Shown here: piece after piece, positions 37,301-44,546 of the stretch
How positions within the stretch are numbered: position 1 is the first letter of the stretch
How the letters are laid out: the number at the start of each line of letters is the position of its first letter
Assembly: GCA_045643825.1 (NCBI GenBank)
Contig: JAZRFV010000024.1
Location: forward strand, 10,399-74,398
Direction: 5' to 3'
Origin: Scatosoma sp045643825
GTDB lineage: Bacteria; Bacillota; Clostridia; Christensenellales; Borkfalkiaceae
DNA: 64,000 nt
Notes under the pieces: generated by a model
The model's input: only the letters and a program-made list of their open reading frames with translations
The model's database searches: none
What the model was told of the DNA's origin: nothing
Translations under genes and position numbers: made by a program

Positions 37301-38561
37301 CACCACTAACTCTTATCTGCAACGCAGCGCCTTCACCGGTAGCGCCCGTATCGTCTACAATCGTGGTGCCATCGACCAACGTCGTATTATACGTAACGCA
37401 CGAAGATGAATCTATCAGCTTAAATTGACCGTTGTTTGTAAAGTCTTGCAACATAGTCTCGTCGTAGTTTACGATAATGTCTTGAACATACAAAACCGTA
37501 CCGCGGCGGCAACCAAATATAACTTTGCTCAGGTTACCTTCGCTGTCTCTCATATATCGCATAATAGTTGTATGGTGGCTAATGACATACTCGTTCCAGC
37601 CAGAGGATACATCTATTGTCACGTCACCAAGATATTCAGCACCATCAACTGATTTAAGACAACGGTAACTAAGAGTCGACGCCCCATAGACCTTTATGGT
37701 TATATTCTCAATCGCCAACACGGGGATTTCCATTGCACTAAAATCAACGACAACAAATGCGCCCATCGTGGAGCCATTGCCTGCAACCTTCAACAATGCG
37801 CCCTTCCCCGCAGATGAGGGTAAGCCTTCTAAACTTGCATCTACAAATCCGTAGGGCATATCCGTTTCATTATATGCGCTTATGGTAAATTGTCTATTGT
37901 TTAAAAAATCAGCCTTCAGGAATTCTTCATATTCTTCCGCATCCGTATAAACGGTAATGCTGTCAATATAAAGCGTCGATTTTGTAGTCTTATCTCTAAT
38001 ACCAAGCTCAATATAGCTAACGTAACCGCTTTCATCCACAGCGATGCTATTCAACGATGCCTGCGTCAAGGTAATATCGCACCACGTAGACAGGTCGGGT
38101 GCGCCTTCCTTTTGGCCAACCAAGCCATACTGATGCGCCCCGGGATACGTTCTAAATTCATCGGCGGTACTAGAGTCACCCGTATTATCGCAAGGGTTTG
38201 CATACGCTCTGACAACGATGCTGATAATTTCACTGCGAGTTAATTGAACTTTATTAAAATCCAACCTAATTGTAGCCCAGCTCCCATTACTCTCAACCTT
38301 CAACACCTCGCCGCTGTATCCGGCAGGCACGTCCGTATCCGCTAACGCCGAACTATCCATAATGGTAATTCCCTGATTACCGCCGCTGACGGTCGCATCA
38401 TTAACCGTAAAATACTCGTTGTTGCTAAATTCCGCCGTTGCCGCCGCTGCCGTAACGTTTTCGTTTGCAGGCTTTGCAACCGCAAACCCAACGCCCAAGC
38501 ATACCAAACAACAACACGCCGTCATAAGCAATGCTATCAATTTTGCCTTGATGTTTTTCAT
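31311..38561 (-). CDS. Giant secreted repeat protein with C-terminal TIM-barrel hydrolase-like domain
   Basis: The 2,416-aa product starts at the second of two adjacent ATGs (38561), giving a better 5-nt spacing from AGGAGG. After a signal peptide, three jelly-roll-like modules span about 45-535 (each ending LYIDSITVY-like). Eight copies of the same 115-aa repeat as the previous giant protein follow (about 535-1510). A LamG-like domain then precedes an InlB B-repeat-like module (KVFLGWIAEDGKLYEAG) and a DGASIRLANTADESGIRF domain. From about residue 1910 a TIM-barrel-like region carries GYLAWDEP (near 2059), WLSLDTYP (near 2147) and SMSWFTYSP (near 2222), reminiscent of clan GH-A glycosidases. 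Which acids are catalytic is inferred. No C-terminal anchor is seen, so it may be released or held by its repeats. Confidence 0.8.
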   Translation of the reverse strand: MKNIKAKLIALLMTACCCLVCLGVGFAVAKPANENVTAAAATAEFSNNEYFTVNDATVSGGNQGITIMDSSALADTDVPAGYSGEVLKVESNGSWATIRLDFNKVQLTRSEIISIVVRAYANPCDNTGDSSTADEFRTYPGAHQYGLVGQKEGAPDLSTWCDITLTQASLNSIAVDESGYVSYIELGIRDKTTKSTLYIDSITVYTDAEEYEEFLKADFLNNRQFTISAYNETDMPYGFVDASLEGLPSSAGKGALLKVAGNGSTMGAFVVVDFSAMEIPVLAIENITIKVYGASTLSYRCLKSVDGAEYLGDVTIDVSSGWNEYVISHHTTIMRYMRDSEGNLSKVIFGCRRGTVLYVQDIIVNYDETMLQDFTNNGQFKLIDSSSCVTYNTTLVDGTTIVDDTGATGEGAALQIRVSGGTAYCVMDFSESKILKKDIKGIKIRAYLPGWISTDKFRVGGTGHDTDISNWTEVEISPNLFQTDENGYVTTLGTNIGFRVYTDQGGTATVGYIDSVAIEMIDYEIVQVGGLEIYGTDSNATRTDRLYLKPTDQTVNWYGSDENFTWESGIGFQQIRGGEVIYSNHRILANRNSNASKPESNVKNFYLSISDITLEAGDVIKYGGTFYSQKAGMKYVIEESEVLWDGTHWGKNAEYSTTSLGQLRLRADVSTKPTAVYFWAASGISLPYKSWDDAWYAEEGSGIKINGETATLNSMRSAKEGVYITFAEVTVGTTLSIGGTFYCPTQKMKYAIEETKVVWNGTAWEKYIEYTTYTLGEMAFSSWTVGSNFLYLKNADKKAWPGLPNDGNNGWTAAFRVKDGVGVTLNGVTVDVADQVKFPNSMFISLQKAIPANQTPVVGDKLVVGGTFYNTSLALQYVVGETSFTWDGTTWVKDITTYTVTKIGSTKDSSAKELYLYTVEGDALPKSRGDWQNVYTAKDGASVTLNGEAINPQIKLPGDLYVPLGKDAVAGDVVTINGTFYNSNRAINLVFDNCQLQFNGTKWVEYVPPAYTVYTLGKLGVHNNSNGMTTNKPASTAIYMKKWDNQKLPIEDKDWKARFTLESGDGWKLNGNPIEFGALVSSNSGLYIDVNSANVKVGDVLTVSGTFTYETEKVKYIIEESSFVWNGTAWEEKVEYETQEVGSLLFNSWTTDKNHIYFVRADGQEYAVPQDGNGGWSANFFAKDGVGITYNGKTVKAGVMKMPNVMFINLDSVVPQNTAPTIGDVLTVGGTFYNTGWAKLDNGTYVYFQAIQFVVTETSFMWNGETWVLQGAEPEYAEYDLGGLKIDTMDGNNVFFNSVNNVDIPVDEAWLAYTCIDGVGATLNGDPVASVRFSEGVCIELTGTPAWGDKLVIGGTFENEEALQRFTITETTFWWNGLVWSTSEPIKYTDYDLGYMVVHGHSAGSTQNVPNATQLYLESTQYPTLPCINGWDIEFIYESGIGVRLNGTPITIPDLESTNAGLFLALANAGVQVGDMITIGGTFVCPEDGVLARYIIKESSFVWNGKTWVSHISEDLLENYDLVSLYDIGLPMEWNISGTVDKAGGLSFNASEGNSTNSVAVRFGINCTNLNQTYIIKNADGTEQTAASNLAFRLCGSEWQGVQFHFRHGAVWMYDANKSYTLENNTDYLIELGAVMMKDGRIWTYVKVDGILVLSEAITSSQFKEFSNYATTGFTTHISVYAAGVAEMTLKDAGNVAVTYVSSAGESVVLGQQGDMYTLPAGKSTTNKVFLGWIAEDGKLYEAGSTFQLTHATTFTALEVGFYMEDGASIRLANTADESGIRFTTYLNAADLGKLLGNYGITNVKYGTLIMPYDYLSATQKPNLEDFNPEEEKILKIESTATTVTEGFVAYRGAMQNLYMENYGRLFAGRAYMEITFADGVVWTVYSAFDNDNNVRSIRQVAQAFKMDTDAYNSKVTTEEMAAVVDAYAKSDDIHLMPYERYEANSVPVIAWNYPALNPSNGYMNDSNIAIATKMKEAGIAIVGLTGANLVFPNSGQSIEKTRSIIKFFWSQGLYTFAFAANTGGLKDDGSYNNMNCDLSELGYPDFSDCEGFIGYLAWDEPSNSQTVMDKIAAFAQDFEKKYAGTDVIFMTNLLPSYASYFKKSSTSDEWNEAKGETSYLNQTAFKNYLQQYCDTVLSQVSGTKWLSLDTYPILEDGSLVENFLFDLGALKVTAMKNDAHAHVVLQSSGWVEGGNTDKSRIPTEAELRMQMYAAMAFGIDSMSWFTYSPSGVGGSNTYNTFVDNNGNIVDQAGYNAFKKVNDEFNAISSVYGAFDWKGVILGTGKNNSKTALLPNNRERDKDYKAFAAVTGQLGEYELAETDTKHLASVSTNKTDWNYLMGVMEDANGNEGYVLCNYNSHEENREQTITLTFDSNVTEVVIYRGGIKETVSVSNKTISVQLATGEGVIILPSKLG
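34020..36990 (-). repeat. Eight tandem copies of the 115-aa repeat in the second giant gene
   Basis: Regularly spaced codons for WDGTHW, WNGTAW, WDGTTW, FNGTKW, WNGTAW, WNGETW, WNGLVW and WNGKTW mark the ends of eight repeats homologous to those at 24970-30885. Confidence 0.8.
35127..35516 (-). repeat. Block nearly identical to 27880-28262
   Basis: This is the partner of the block in the first giant gene. It encodes the same VHNNSNGM to VSGTFTYE segment with few base differences, against much lower similarity on either side. Confidence 0.8.
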
Positions 38562-38647
38562 CATTACCTCCTATATCATAAAAACAGGTGTTTTTAAGTT
38601 TCTTATTTATCCTTGTCACGGCCGTTTTCCCTTTCAGCCGTTCCATT

Positions 38648-39865
38648 TCACCCTAATCGTTTTAACTCTTCACAGAGATACACGTACACGCCCGCCGTCC
38701 AGCCCATCATTTCGGGGGTGTCGTATTCGCTGGAAACGCCCATACCGCCGCGCACCGCGTCGTACTTTTCCCACAAGCGTCCCGTCCTTGCGAAGTCCTC
38801 GTCAATCGTACCAATATACTTTCTTGCGATACGCTTCGCGTCCTCGATAAGCCCTACGTTTTTCAACGCCATATACATAATACACGTTGCCGCGGGCCAC
38901 GCGCAGGGATAATCCCATTGATAGTAGATATCCTCGCCTCGATATGCGGTCGGCGTTACGCCGTATTCGTGTTCGAGTAGCCCCAGCACCTTTTTCATCC
39001 CCGCTTTATCCTTGGATATCCCATAGGTGTAGGGATACGCGGACACCGCGCTGACGATTTCGGAGAAACCGCCGTCTACCACGTTGCAATCGAGGTAAAT
39101 CCCCTGCTCCTTATCGAAGAAATATTTCTCCATCAACGCCTTTCTTTCTTCCGCATTCGTCTTGAAGGGTTCAGGACTTTCCCCGATAGTTTCTAACATC
39201 CTCGCCGCTTTCCTTTCCATTTCGTAGAGGAAACAGTTGAGGTCTAAATGCAAGAACGCGCTTGCGTCAATCTTACTACGTTTCGTCCGAAAACGCATAT
39301 TGAAGTCGAGTCCGCTTTCCGCAATCGCCATAATGTCTTCGGCAAGCGCAAGCTGTTCTTCCTTCGTTTCACGCTTTTCAAAAACTCTATCGGACAACCC
39401 TCGGTAATGGCGGAGCTTTTCTTCCTCGTCGCCGTTCGTCAAAAAGTTATGTAGGCCGAATTTCGTCTTGCGGTAGGTTTGCCAAAAGTCGTATTCCTTC
39501 ACGATATACGGCATGTATTTACGGATAATCGCCTCGTCGCCTTTATGCAGGTAGTAATCGTACACCGCGCTGCAAAACAGCGGGGGTTGTGAACGGTCGG
39601 CGATAACGTTGGCATTCGGCATATACCCCAAGGTATCGATGAAGTACGCCATGTTATCCAAATTGTTTTCCACCTGCTCGTCAAACCCGTCTTCCATCAA
39701 GCCGAGGTTGATAAAATACACGTCCCAGTAATAAAGGTCGGTATATATCCCCCCGATGGAAGGTGAAATGTAAGGTTTCGGCACCGTAAAGCCGCCTCGC
39801 ATTTCGCTGGGATCGTGAAAGGTCTTTTCCCAATTCCTGAAAATGTACTCTCTTACCTCTTTCAT
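38648..39865 (-). CDS. GH37-like trehalase family protein
   Basis: The 405-aa protein follows the GH37 pattern in compact form: GGIYTDLYYWDVYFINLGL (compare the trehalase signature around YYWDSYF), RSQPPLF, ESGLDFNMRF with the likely catalytic Asp near residue 187, and YYQWDYPCAWPA, equivalent to the second trehalase signature. A C-terminal EYDTPEMMGWTAGVYV also matches. Typical trehalases are about 500-550 aa, and here the Trp usually preceding the catalytic Asp motif (SGWDF) is Leu. Substrate may therefore differ from trehalose. No signal peptide is seen, so it is probably cytosolic. It is the last gene of the run that begins at 45611, 85 bp after the EamA transporter. Confidence 0.8.
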   Translation of the reverse strand: MKEVREYIFRNWEKTFHDPSEMRGGFTVPKPYISPSIGGIYTDLYYWDVYFINLGLMEDGFDEQVENNLDNMAYFIDTLGYMPNANVIADRSQPPLFCSAVYDYYLHKGDEAIIRKYMPYIVKEYDFWQTYRKTKFGLHNFLTNGDEEEKLRHYRGLSDRVFEKRETKEEQLALAEDIMAIAESGLDFNMRFRTKRSKIDASAFLHLDLNCFLYEMERKAARMLETIGESPEPFKTNAEERKALMEKYFFDKEQGIYLDCNVVDGGFSEIVSAVSAYPYTYGISKDKAGMKKVLGLLEHEYGVTPTAYRGEDIYYQWDYPCAWPAATCIMYMALKNVGLIEDAKRIARKYIGTIDEDFARTGRLWEKYDAVRGGMGVSSEYDTPEMMGWTAGVYVYLCEELKRLG

Positions 39866-39950
39866 ATTTTCCCCCGTTTTTTGTCAACCATTTGACAGAA
39901 TGCATTTTCAACGCATACCTGCCTGCCTTATTTTTGAAAAATGCTCCTTT

Positions 39951-40883
39951 TTATGCCTTTTTCGAGTTATCTTTCTTGTGAAAGTGCAAATTGCTGATTA
40001 CAACCGCCGCCCCTATGCATAAGAATGCGCCAAGGTAATGCCATTGCAACACGTTTTCACGGAGCATAATTGCACCGATAATTGCCGCAAACAACGGTTC
40101 GGACAATTTCACAATAAACAGCTTTGACAACTCGTATTTTTGTACAATTGTGTACCAAATCATATAGCTTGCACAGGTGGCAAGAATCATATATCCAAAC
40201 AACAGCCAATCACCGAATTCCGCAATCGTCAGCCTACCGCCAAAGGCAAGCCCAATCGTCAACAGCACCGCACCGCCAAGCAGCTGCGAATAGCCTGTTG
40301 TCAAAATTGCATCCGTGCCCTTCAGCATCTTTTTACAAATCACGCTGGCGGTTACCGTGCAAAAGGAAGACGCGATGATGATGCCTTCGCCTATCCCGAA
40401 GGATAAGCCCAATTGATTGATGTTCAAAACAAGGATGCTCGCAAGCCCCAACGCCGCGCCGATTCCCTTGCCTACCGTCATCTTATCGTCCTTGAAAATC
40501 AAGGCGGTAACCACGATAAACACCAACACGCCCGACTGCTTTAACAATGCCGTTTTCGAGCTTTCCACAAGGGACAACCCATAGAACGCGCACGCGTAAT
40601 TGAGTACCACCGCAAACAACGCCACGAGGGCGATTCCACCCCATTCCTTCTTGGTGTGTACAGTGGGAAGCTTTTTCTGCTTCGCCGTCAAGAGAAGGGA
40701 GATAAGCCCACCGCTGACCGTAAACCGTAACCCTGCAAACAGCAGGAGGTTGGGGTAGTATTTCGTGTCAATGTCAAAGCGCGTATACCCAAGTTTCACC
40801 GTAGGATACAGCGATCCCCACAGCATCATCACGACGAGAGCCAAGAGGATGGGGAGTATACTTTTTAACGATTTACCTTTCAT
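39951..40883 (-). CDS. EamA/DMT-family transporter
   Basis: This 310-aa membrane protein has about ten hydrophobic helices in two homologous halves, with EamA signatures such as YACAFYGLSLVESSKTALLKQ-type segments in the first half and MIWYTIVQKYELSKLF with SEPLFAAIIGAI in the second. EamA proteins usually export or import small metabolites; the direction is not visible. Its ATG overlaps the stop of the oxidoreductase gene (ATGA), so it is translated with the operon. A frameshifted remnant of a close homologue lies at 58233-58437, also directly upstream of a glycosidase gene. Confidence 0.88.
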   Translation of the reverse strand: MKGKSLKSILPILLALVVMMLWGSLYPTVKLGYTRFDIDTKYYPNLLLFAGLRFTVSGGLISLLLTAKQKKLPTVHTKKEWGGIALVALFAVVLNYACAFYGLSLVESSKTALLKQSGVLVFIVVTALIFKDDKMTVGKGIGAALGLASILVLNINQLGLSFGIGEGIIIASSFCTVTASVICKKMLKGTDAILTTGYSQLLGGAVLLTIGLAFGGRLTIAEFGDWLLFGYMILATCASYMIWYTIVQKYELSKLFIVKLSEPLFAAIIGAIMLRENVLQWHYLGAFLCIGAAVVISNLHFHKKDNSKKA

Positions 40884-41863
40884 TTTACCTTCAAAACGAC
40901 CTTGCCCGTATTTTCAAATCTTTCCAAAATACCGTGGGCTTCTTCCGCTTGCTCGATCGGTAAAACTTTATAGATACTCGGCTTAATTTCCCCGCTTTCC
41001 ATAAAGGGGAACAGCTCCGTCACCAACGATTTTAAGATAAAGGCTTTTTCCTCGTTCGTTCTATTGCGAAGCATACTGCCTACAAGGTGCAAGCCCTTCG
41101 TAAGCAAGGGACGAAGCTTGACGTTCGTTTCTACCCCTGCGAGGGTGGAAATTACCACCCAGTAGCCTCCGCGCGCCATATACGGCATCGCCTTGCCGAG
41201 GTCTTCCCCGCTCAAACAGTCCATACAAACGTTGACGGGTTTGCCTTCCTTTTCCAATTTTTCAAATGCCTCGGGGATACTTTCCTGTTCTTGAACGATG
41301 ATATAATCCGCACCGAGGTTTTTTATCTTTTCCGCTTGCTCGAAGGTTTGTACGCTGGTTACCACGTACGCGCCTTTCGCCTTCCCCATCGGGATTGCCG
41401 CGCTGGCAAGTCCGCTACCGCCTGCCGCCATGTAAAAGGTTTCACCTCTTTTCAAATGCCCCTCAATGAAGAGGTTAAGGTAGCTGGTTGCATACGCTTC
41501 GGGGATCGCCGAGGCTTCCTCAAACGACCAACCCTTCGGGATGGGCATCAACAATTCGTACGGTACGGCAATGCGTTCTGCATAACCGCCGCCGCCCACC
41601 AAGGCACATACTTCATCCCCTACTTTAAAGGAGGAATTCGCTTTCGCAACCGCACCCATGTCCGTAATCACGCCCGCAAGCTCCAAACCCATCCATTCGG
41701 GCCAGCCCTTGGGGGAAGGGTAACTGCCGTTCTTTTGTAAAATGTCCGCACGGTTTAACGCCACCGCGTGGATTTCCACAAGGACTTCGTTTTCCCCCAT
41801 CGTAGGTTCGGCAACCTCCGTCCAAAGCAATTTTTTATTTTCACCAACAAGCATTGCCTTCAT
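40880..41863 (-). CDS. Medium-chain dehydrogenase/quinone oxidoreductase (PIG3-like)
   Basis: This 327-aa NAD(P)H-dependent oxidoreductase has the MDR N-terminus (VALNRADILQKNGSYPSP, MGLELAGVI) and the cofactor motif AAGGSGLASAAI near residue 150. The Cys/His ligands of the catalytic zinc are missing, as expected for the quinone-reductase/PIG3 branch. AGGGTG 7 nt upstream supports ATG 41863. It sits between an SDR and an EamA transporter in an operon of cytosolic oxidoreductases, so it probably reduces or oxidises a pathway intermediate. The substrate is unknown. Confidence 0.85.
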   Translation of the reverse strand: MKAMLVGENKKLLWTEVAEPTMGENEVLVEIHAVALNRADILQKNGSYPSPKGWPEWMGLELAGVITDMGAVAKANSSFKVGDEVCALVGGGGYAERIAVPYELLMPIPKGWSFEEASAIPEAYATSYLNLFIEGHLKRGETFYMAAGGSGLASAAIPMGKAKGAYVVTSVQTFEQAEKIKNLGADYIIVQEQESIPEAFEKLEKEGKPVNVCMDCLSGEDLGKAMPYMARGGYWVVISTLAGVETNVKLRPLLTKGLHLVGSMLRNRTNEEKAFILKSLVTELFPFMESGEIKPSIYKVLPIEQAEEAHGILERFENTGKVVLKVK

Positions 41864-41919
41864 ATTCGTTCACCCTATCTATCGTTTGCCTTTTTTTAAG
41901 GCGTGTAAGCTGTTTTGTG

Positions 41920-42690
41920 TTAGTCCGTACCCTTCATACCAAGCGAGCGTCCGCCGTCTACGACGTACGTTTGACCGGTAACAAATCTCGCTTCGTCCGA
42001 AGCCAAGAACAATACAACGGGGGCGATGTCCTCCGCCACGCAAATTTCACCGAGGAAATTCGTCGTTCTCGAACGCACCTCGTCTTCTTCACCGGGACGC
42101 TGTACAACGCCGGGGGCAACCGCATTTACCGTAATGCCGTATTCCGCAAGCTCCTTTGCGAACGATTTGGTGAAAGCGATAACGCCTGCCTTCGCCGCAC
42201 CGTAATCACAGCAGCCCTTCAATCCGTTAAGGCCAACCGTCGAAGAGAAGGAAATGATTCTTCCGCCCTTCACGCCGTTTTCTACCATGTATCTGCCAAC
42301 CGCACGGCCAACGTACATTGCGCCGTAAAGGTTTACCTTCAAAACTCTGTCGATAACGTAGTCCTTTTGGTAAAGCAAAACCGAACCTGCAAGCGGAGAC
42401 ACGATTCTCGCGCTCCCTCCCGCAACGTGTACGGAAATGTCGATTTTACCAAAATCTTTAACCGCCTGGGCAACTGTCGTTTCAACGCTTTCCGAATCGG
42501 TTACGTCCATTAAGTAGCCCTTTACCTTTGCACCCAGCGCCTGAATGCGGGCAACCTTTTCATTTAACGCCGTTTCATTCATATCGCAAAGGGCAATCGA
42601 TGCACCCTCTTTTGCGAATTGGTAAGCCGCTTCACCGCCAAGGTATCCGCCGCCGCCCGTGATAAACGCCACTTTATTTTCAAATCTCAT
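41920..42690 (-). CDS. Short-chain dehydrogenase/reductase
   Basis: The 256-aa protein is a classical SDR: TGGGGYLGG cofactor loop at the N-terminus, DVTDSES, a VAGG variant of the NNAG motif, Ser in SFSSTVG, and catalytic YGAAK near residue 163. The C-terminus SDEARFVTGQTYVVDGG is typical of FabG/glucose-dehydrogenase-like members that oxidise sugars, polyols or sugar acids. I start at ATG 42690, 7 nt after GAGGG; an ATG two codons earlier is too close to that site. It follows a Gfo/Idh/MocA enzyme by 22 bp. Confidence 0.9.
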   Translation of the reverse strand: MRFENKVAFITGGGGYLGGEAAYQFAKEGASIALCDMNETALNEKVARIQALGAKVKGYLMDVTDSESVETTVAQAVKDFGKIDISVHVAGGSARIVSPLAGSVLLYQKDYVIDRVLKVNLYGAMYVGRAVGRYMVENGVKGGRIISFSSTVGLNGLKGCCDYGAAKAGVIAFTKSFAKELAEYGITVNAVAPGVVQRPGEEDEVRSRTTNFLGEICVAEDIAPVVLFLASDEARFVTGQTYVVDGGRSLGMKGTD

Positions 42691-42712
42691 TTTCATTCCC
42701 TCTTATCCTCCG

Positions 42713-43702
42713 TTATTTTTCAAGACAAATTTTGTCCATAACTCGCTTTAACAGCAATTCGTGTTCGCGACTAAACAGGCTTTTCGTTCCGTTTACGATG
42801 CTATCGTAAAACTCCTGCACCATATCGTCGTATCTATTTTCAGGTGGAACGTCTTCCACGTCCAACACCGTCTTTCTATCCGCATACGGCGTATCCGCAA
42901 TGCTCAAATCGGAGTAGGTCACCTTGATTTCGTTCTCAATCGGGCGGATATCTATGCTACCCTTACTGCCCGACACGAAGAATTGCCGTCTGCCCCAGCC
43001 GTTGACCTCTACCGAGGATACGAACACCCTTGCCAACGCCTTTTCGTATTCCATTACGACCAAGTTGTTGTCCGCAAAGTCAACGCCGTCCAGGTTCGTA
43101 TGCTTGAAGAATTTCGTTATCTTCTTCGGCTCGCCCAATATGTACAAAATCAAGTCCACAAGGTGACAACCGAGGATATACATAATTCCGCCGTCAAACC
43201 CCGTCAGCCATTGTTTGTATTCGGGGGTGTGGTAGGTGCTCATTTCAGCATTGATGGAGTAGATTTCCCCAAGCTTGCCGTCCTTGATAAGCTCCAAACA
43301 CTTCTTCACGCCGTAATTGTTTCGGTACATGTACCCAAGCTGTACGACAAGGTTTTTCTCTTCCGCCCCGCTAAACAAGTCTTCAAATTCTTCGTAAGTA
43401 CCGCTGGCAGGCTTATCCATGTGGATATGCTTCCCTGCGTCCACACACAGCTTGGCAACCCTTGTCAAATCCTGCACCTCGCATTCGACAAGCACCGCTT
43501 CCGATTGCGCAAGAAGATCTTCCGTCGATAAACGTTTCAGACCTTGGTAGGCAGGGTGATTGCCACGAAGGGCAACCCATTCCTCCTTGTCTTCCGCATA
43601 CCCCACGACCTCGAACAGCTGTGGAAATTTTCTTACGGCGGACATCAACGCCGTTGCGTGGTTATGTCCGATACCGATTTGACCAATCTTGATTTTTTTC
43701 AT
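42713..43702 (-). CDS. Gfo/Idh/MocA family oxidoreductase
   Basis: The 329-aa NAD(P)-dependent enzyme has the Rossmann start IGQIGIGHNHA, HMDKPASG with the conserved Lys-Pro, and the C-terminal alpha/beta domain with GYMYRNNYGVKK and GGIMYILGCHLVDLILYILGEP, which carries the conserved His and Asp. Family members oxidise inositols, sugars or sugar acids. ATG 43702 is preferred over a TTG 9 bp upstream. The gene overlaps no neighbour but begins 6 bp after the stop of the dehydroquinase-like gene, so coupling is likely. The substrate cannot be read from sequence, though a polyol or cyclic sugar derivative would suit the pathway. Confidence 0.88.
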   Translation of the reverse strand: MKKIKIGQIGIGHNHATALMSAVRKFPQLFEVVGYAEDKEEWVALRGNHPAYQGLKRLSTEDLLAQSEAVLVECEVQDLTRVAKLCVDAGKHIHMDKPASGTYEEFEDLFSGAEEKNLVVQLGYMYRNNYGVKKCLELIKDGKLGEIYSINAEMSTYHTPEYKQWLTGFDGGIMYILGCHLVDLILYILGEPKKITKFFKHTNLDGVDFADNNLVVMEYEKALARVFVSSVEVNGWGRRQFFVSGSKGSIDIRPIENEIKVTYSDLSIADTPYADRKTVLDVEDVPPENRYDDMVQEFYDSIVNGTKSLFSREHELLLKRVMDKICLEK

Positions 43703-43707
43703 AGCCT

Positions 43708-44544
43708 TCAATCTTCGCTGTCTATCCAGCCGAACTGTTTAAAGAATTTCACCGCCGTAACGATATCGAGCTGTTCCTTAATGCGGTTTCCATCATCCGC
43801 CTTCGTGCAAAAGCACATGTACGAGCCGAGTATGGGGTTGATTAATCTCGTCGTCCGTCCCATTTCACCGCAACAATGGAAGGATATTTTTTGAGGCAGG
43901 TTTAATGCCTTCAAACGGCGCATCGTTTCAAACGCCTCCGTTAGCTCCGCCTCCGTATTGCACCTTGTGACGATTTTGATGATATCAGGGTTTCGCTCCG
44001 CCAAGAATTTCACCAAATCCACCACCTGGCCTCTGTTCATCGGGATGTTGGGATGGGTACTAATCAGCACCTCTTTTCCTGCCCCGTGTACACGGTCAAT
44101 AAAACTTTTTTGCTTTTCAATCACCTTTTCGTCGGTGACGATTTCCAAGGGATTGTTTTTCGTGAAGGAGTATTTATCCTCGCCAACGAATTTTCCCTTC
44201 GATGCAACGTCGAAACTGTATCCGAGTAAGTCTACCGCGTCCACACCCGCCTCAACGGCTTTGAGAAGTAGTTCCGCTCGCTCTTCCTCGCTTTCGTCTA
44301 TTTCCGTCCAATCGTATCGCCTGCTGTAATTAAGTGCAAGTATCGGAAGGGAAGTACCGTCCACGATTTGTTTGATACCCTCTACCGTTTTGTACTCGTC
44401 ATCGAGGCAGGAAAGGTGCAAATCAATCACCGTCGCTCCGTTTTCCTCAAAGTAACGGATTTTGTCGAGTGCCGTTTCCACGGTGCGCTCCTTTACCACC
44501 CCTGCAAGCAAGGGGACCTTGGAAGAAGAAAATCTCTTGCTCAT
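43708..44544 (-). CDS. Type I 3-dehydroquinate dehydratase-like protein
   Basis: The 278-aa protein resembles AroD. It has VPLLAGVV at the start and alternating beta-alpha units. ISTHPNIP near residue 163 is in the place of the catalytic His, IIKIVTRC near 190 in the place of the Schiff-base Lys, and SFHCCGEMGRTTRLINPILGS in place of the C-terminal MGxxGxxSR-like block. It is not a canonical AroD: the ETRVDL and GxPGQ motifs differ. Since it lies in a catabolic operon with no other shikimate gene, it may dehydrate a related cyclic or open-chain sugar derivative. AGGAG 6 nt upstream fixes ATG 44544, which lies 2 bp after the amidohydrolase stop. Confidence 0.72.
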   Translation of the reverse strand: MSKRFSSSKVPLLAGVVKERTVETALDKIRYFEENGATVIDLHLSCLDDEYKTVEGIKQIVDGTSLPILALNYSRRYDWTEIDESEEERAELLLKAVEAGVDAVDLLGYSFDVASKGKFVGEDKYSFTKNNPLEIVTDEKVIEKQKSFIDRVHGAGKEVLISTHPNIPMNRGQVVDLVKFLAERNPDIIKIVTRCNTEAELTEAFETMRRLKALNLPQKISFHCCGEMGRTTRLINPILGSYMCFCTKADDGNRIKEQLDIVTAVKFFKQFGWIDSED

Positions 44545-44546
44545 TG

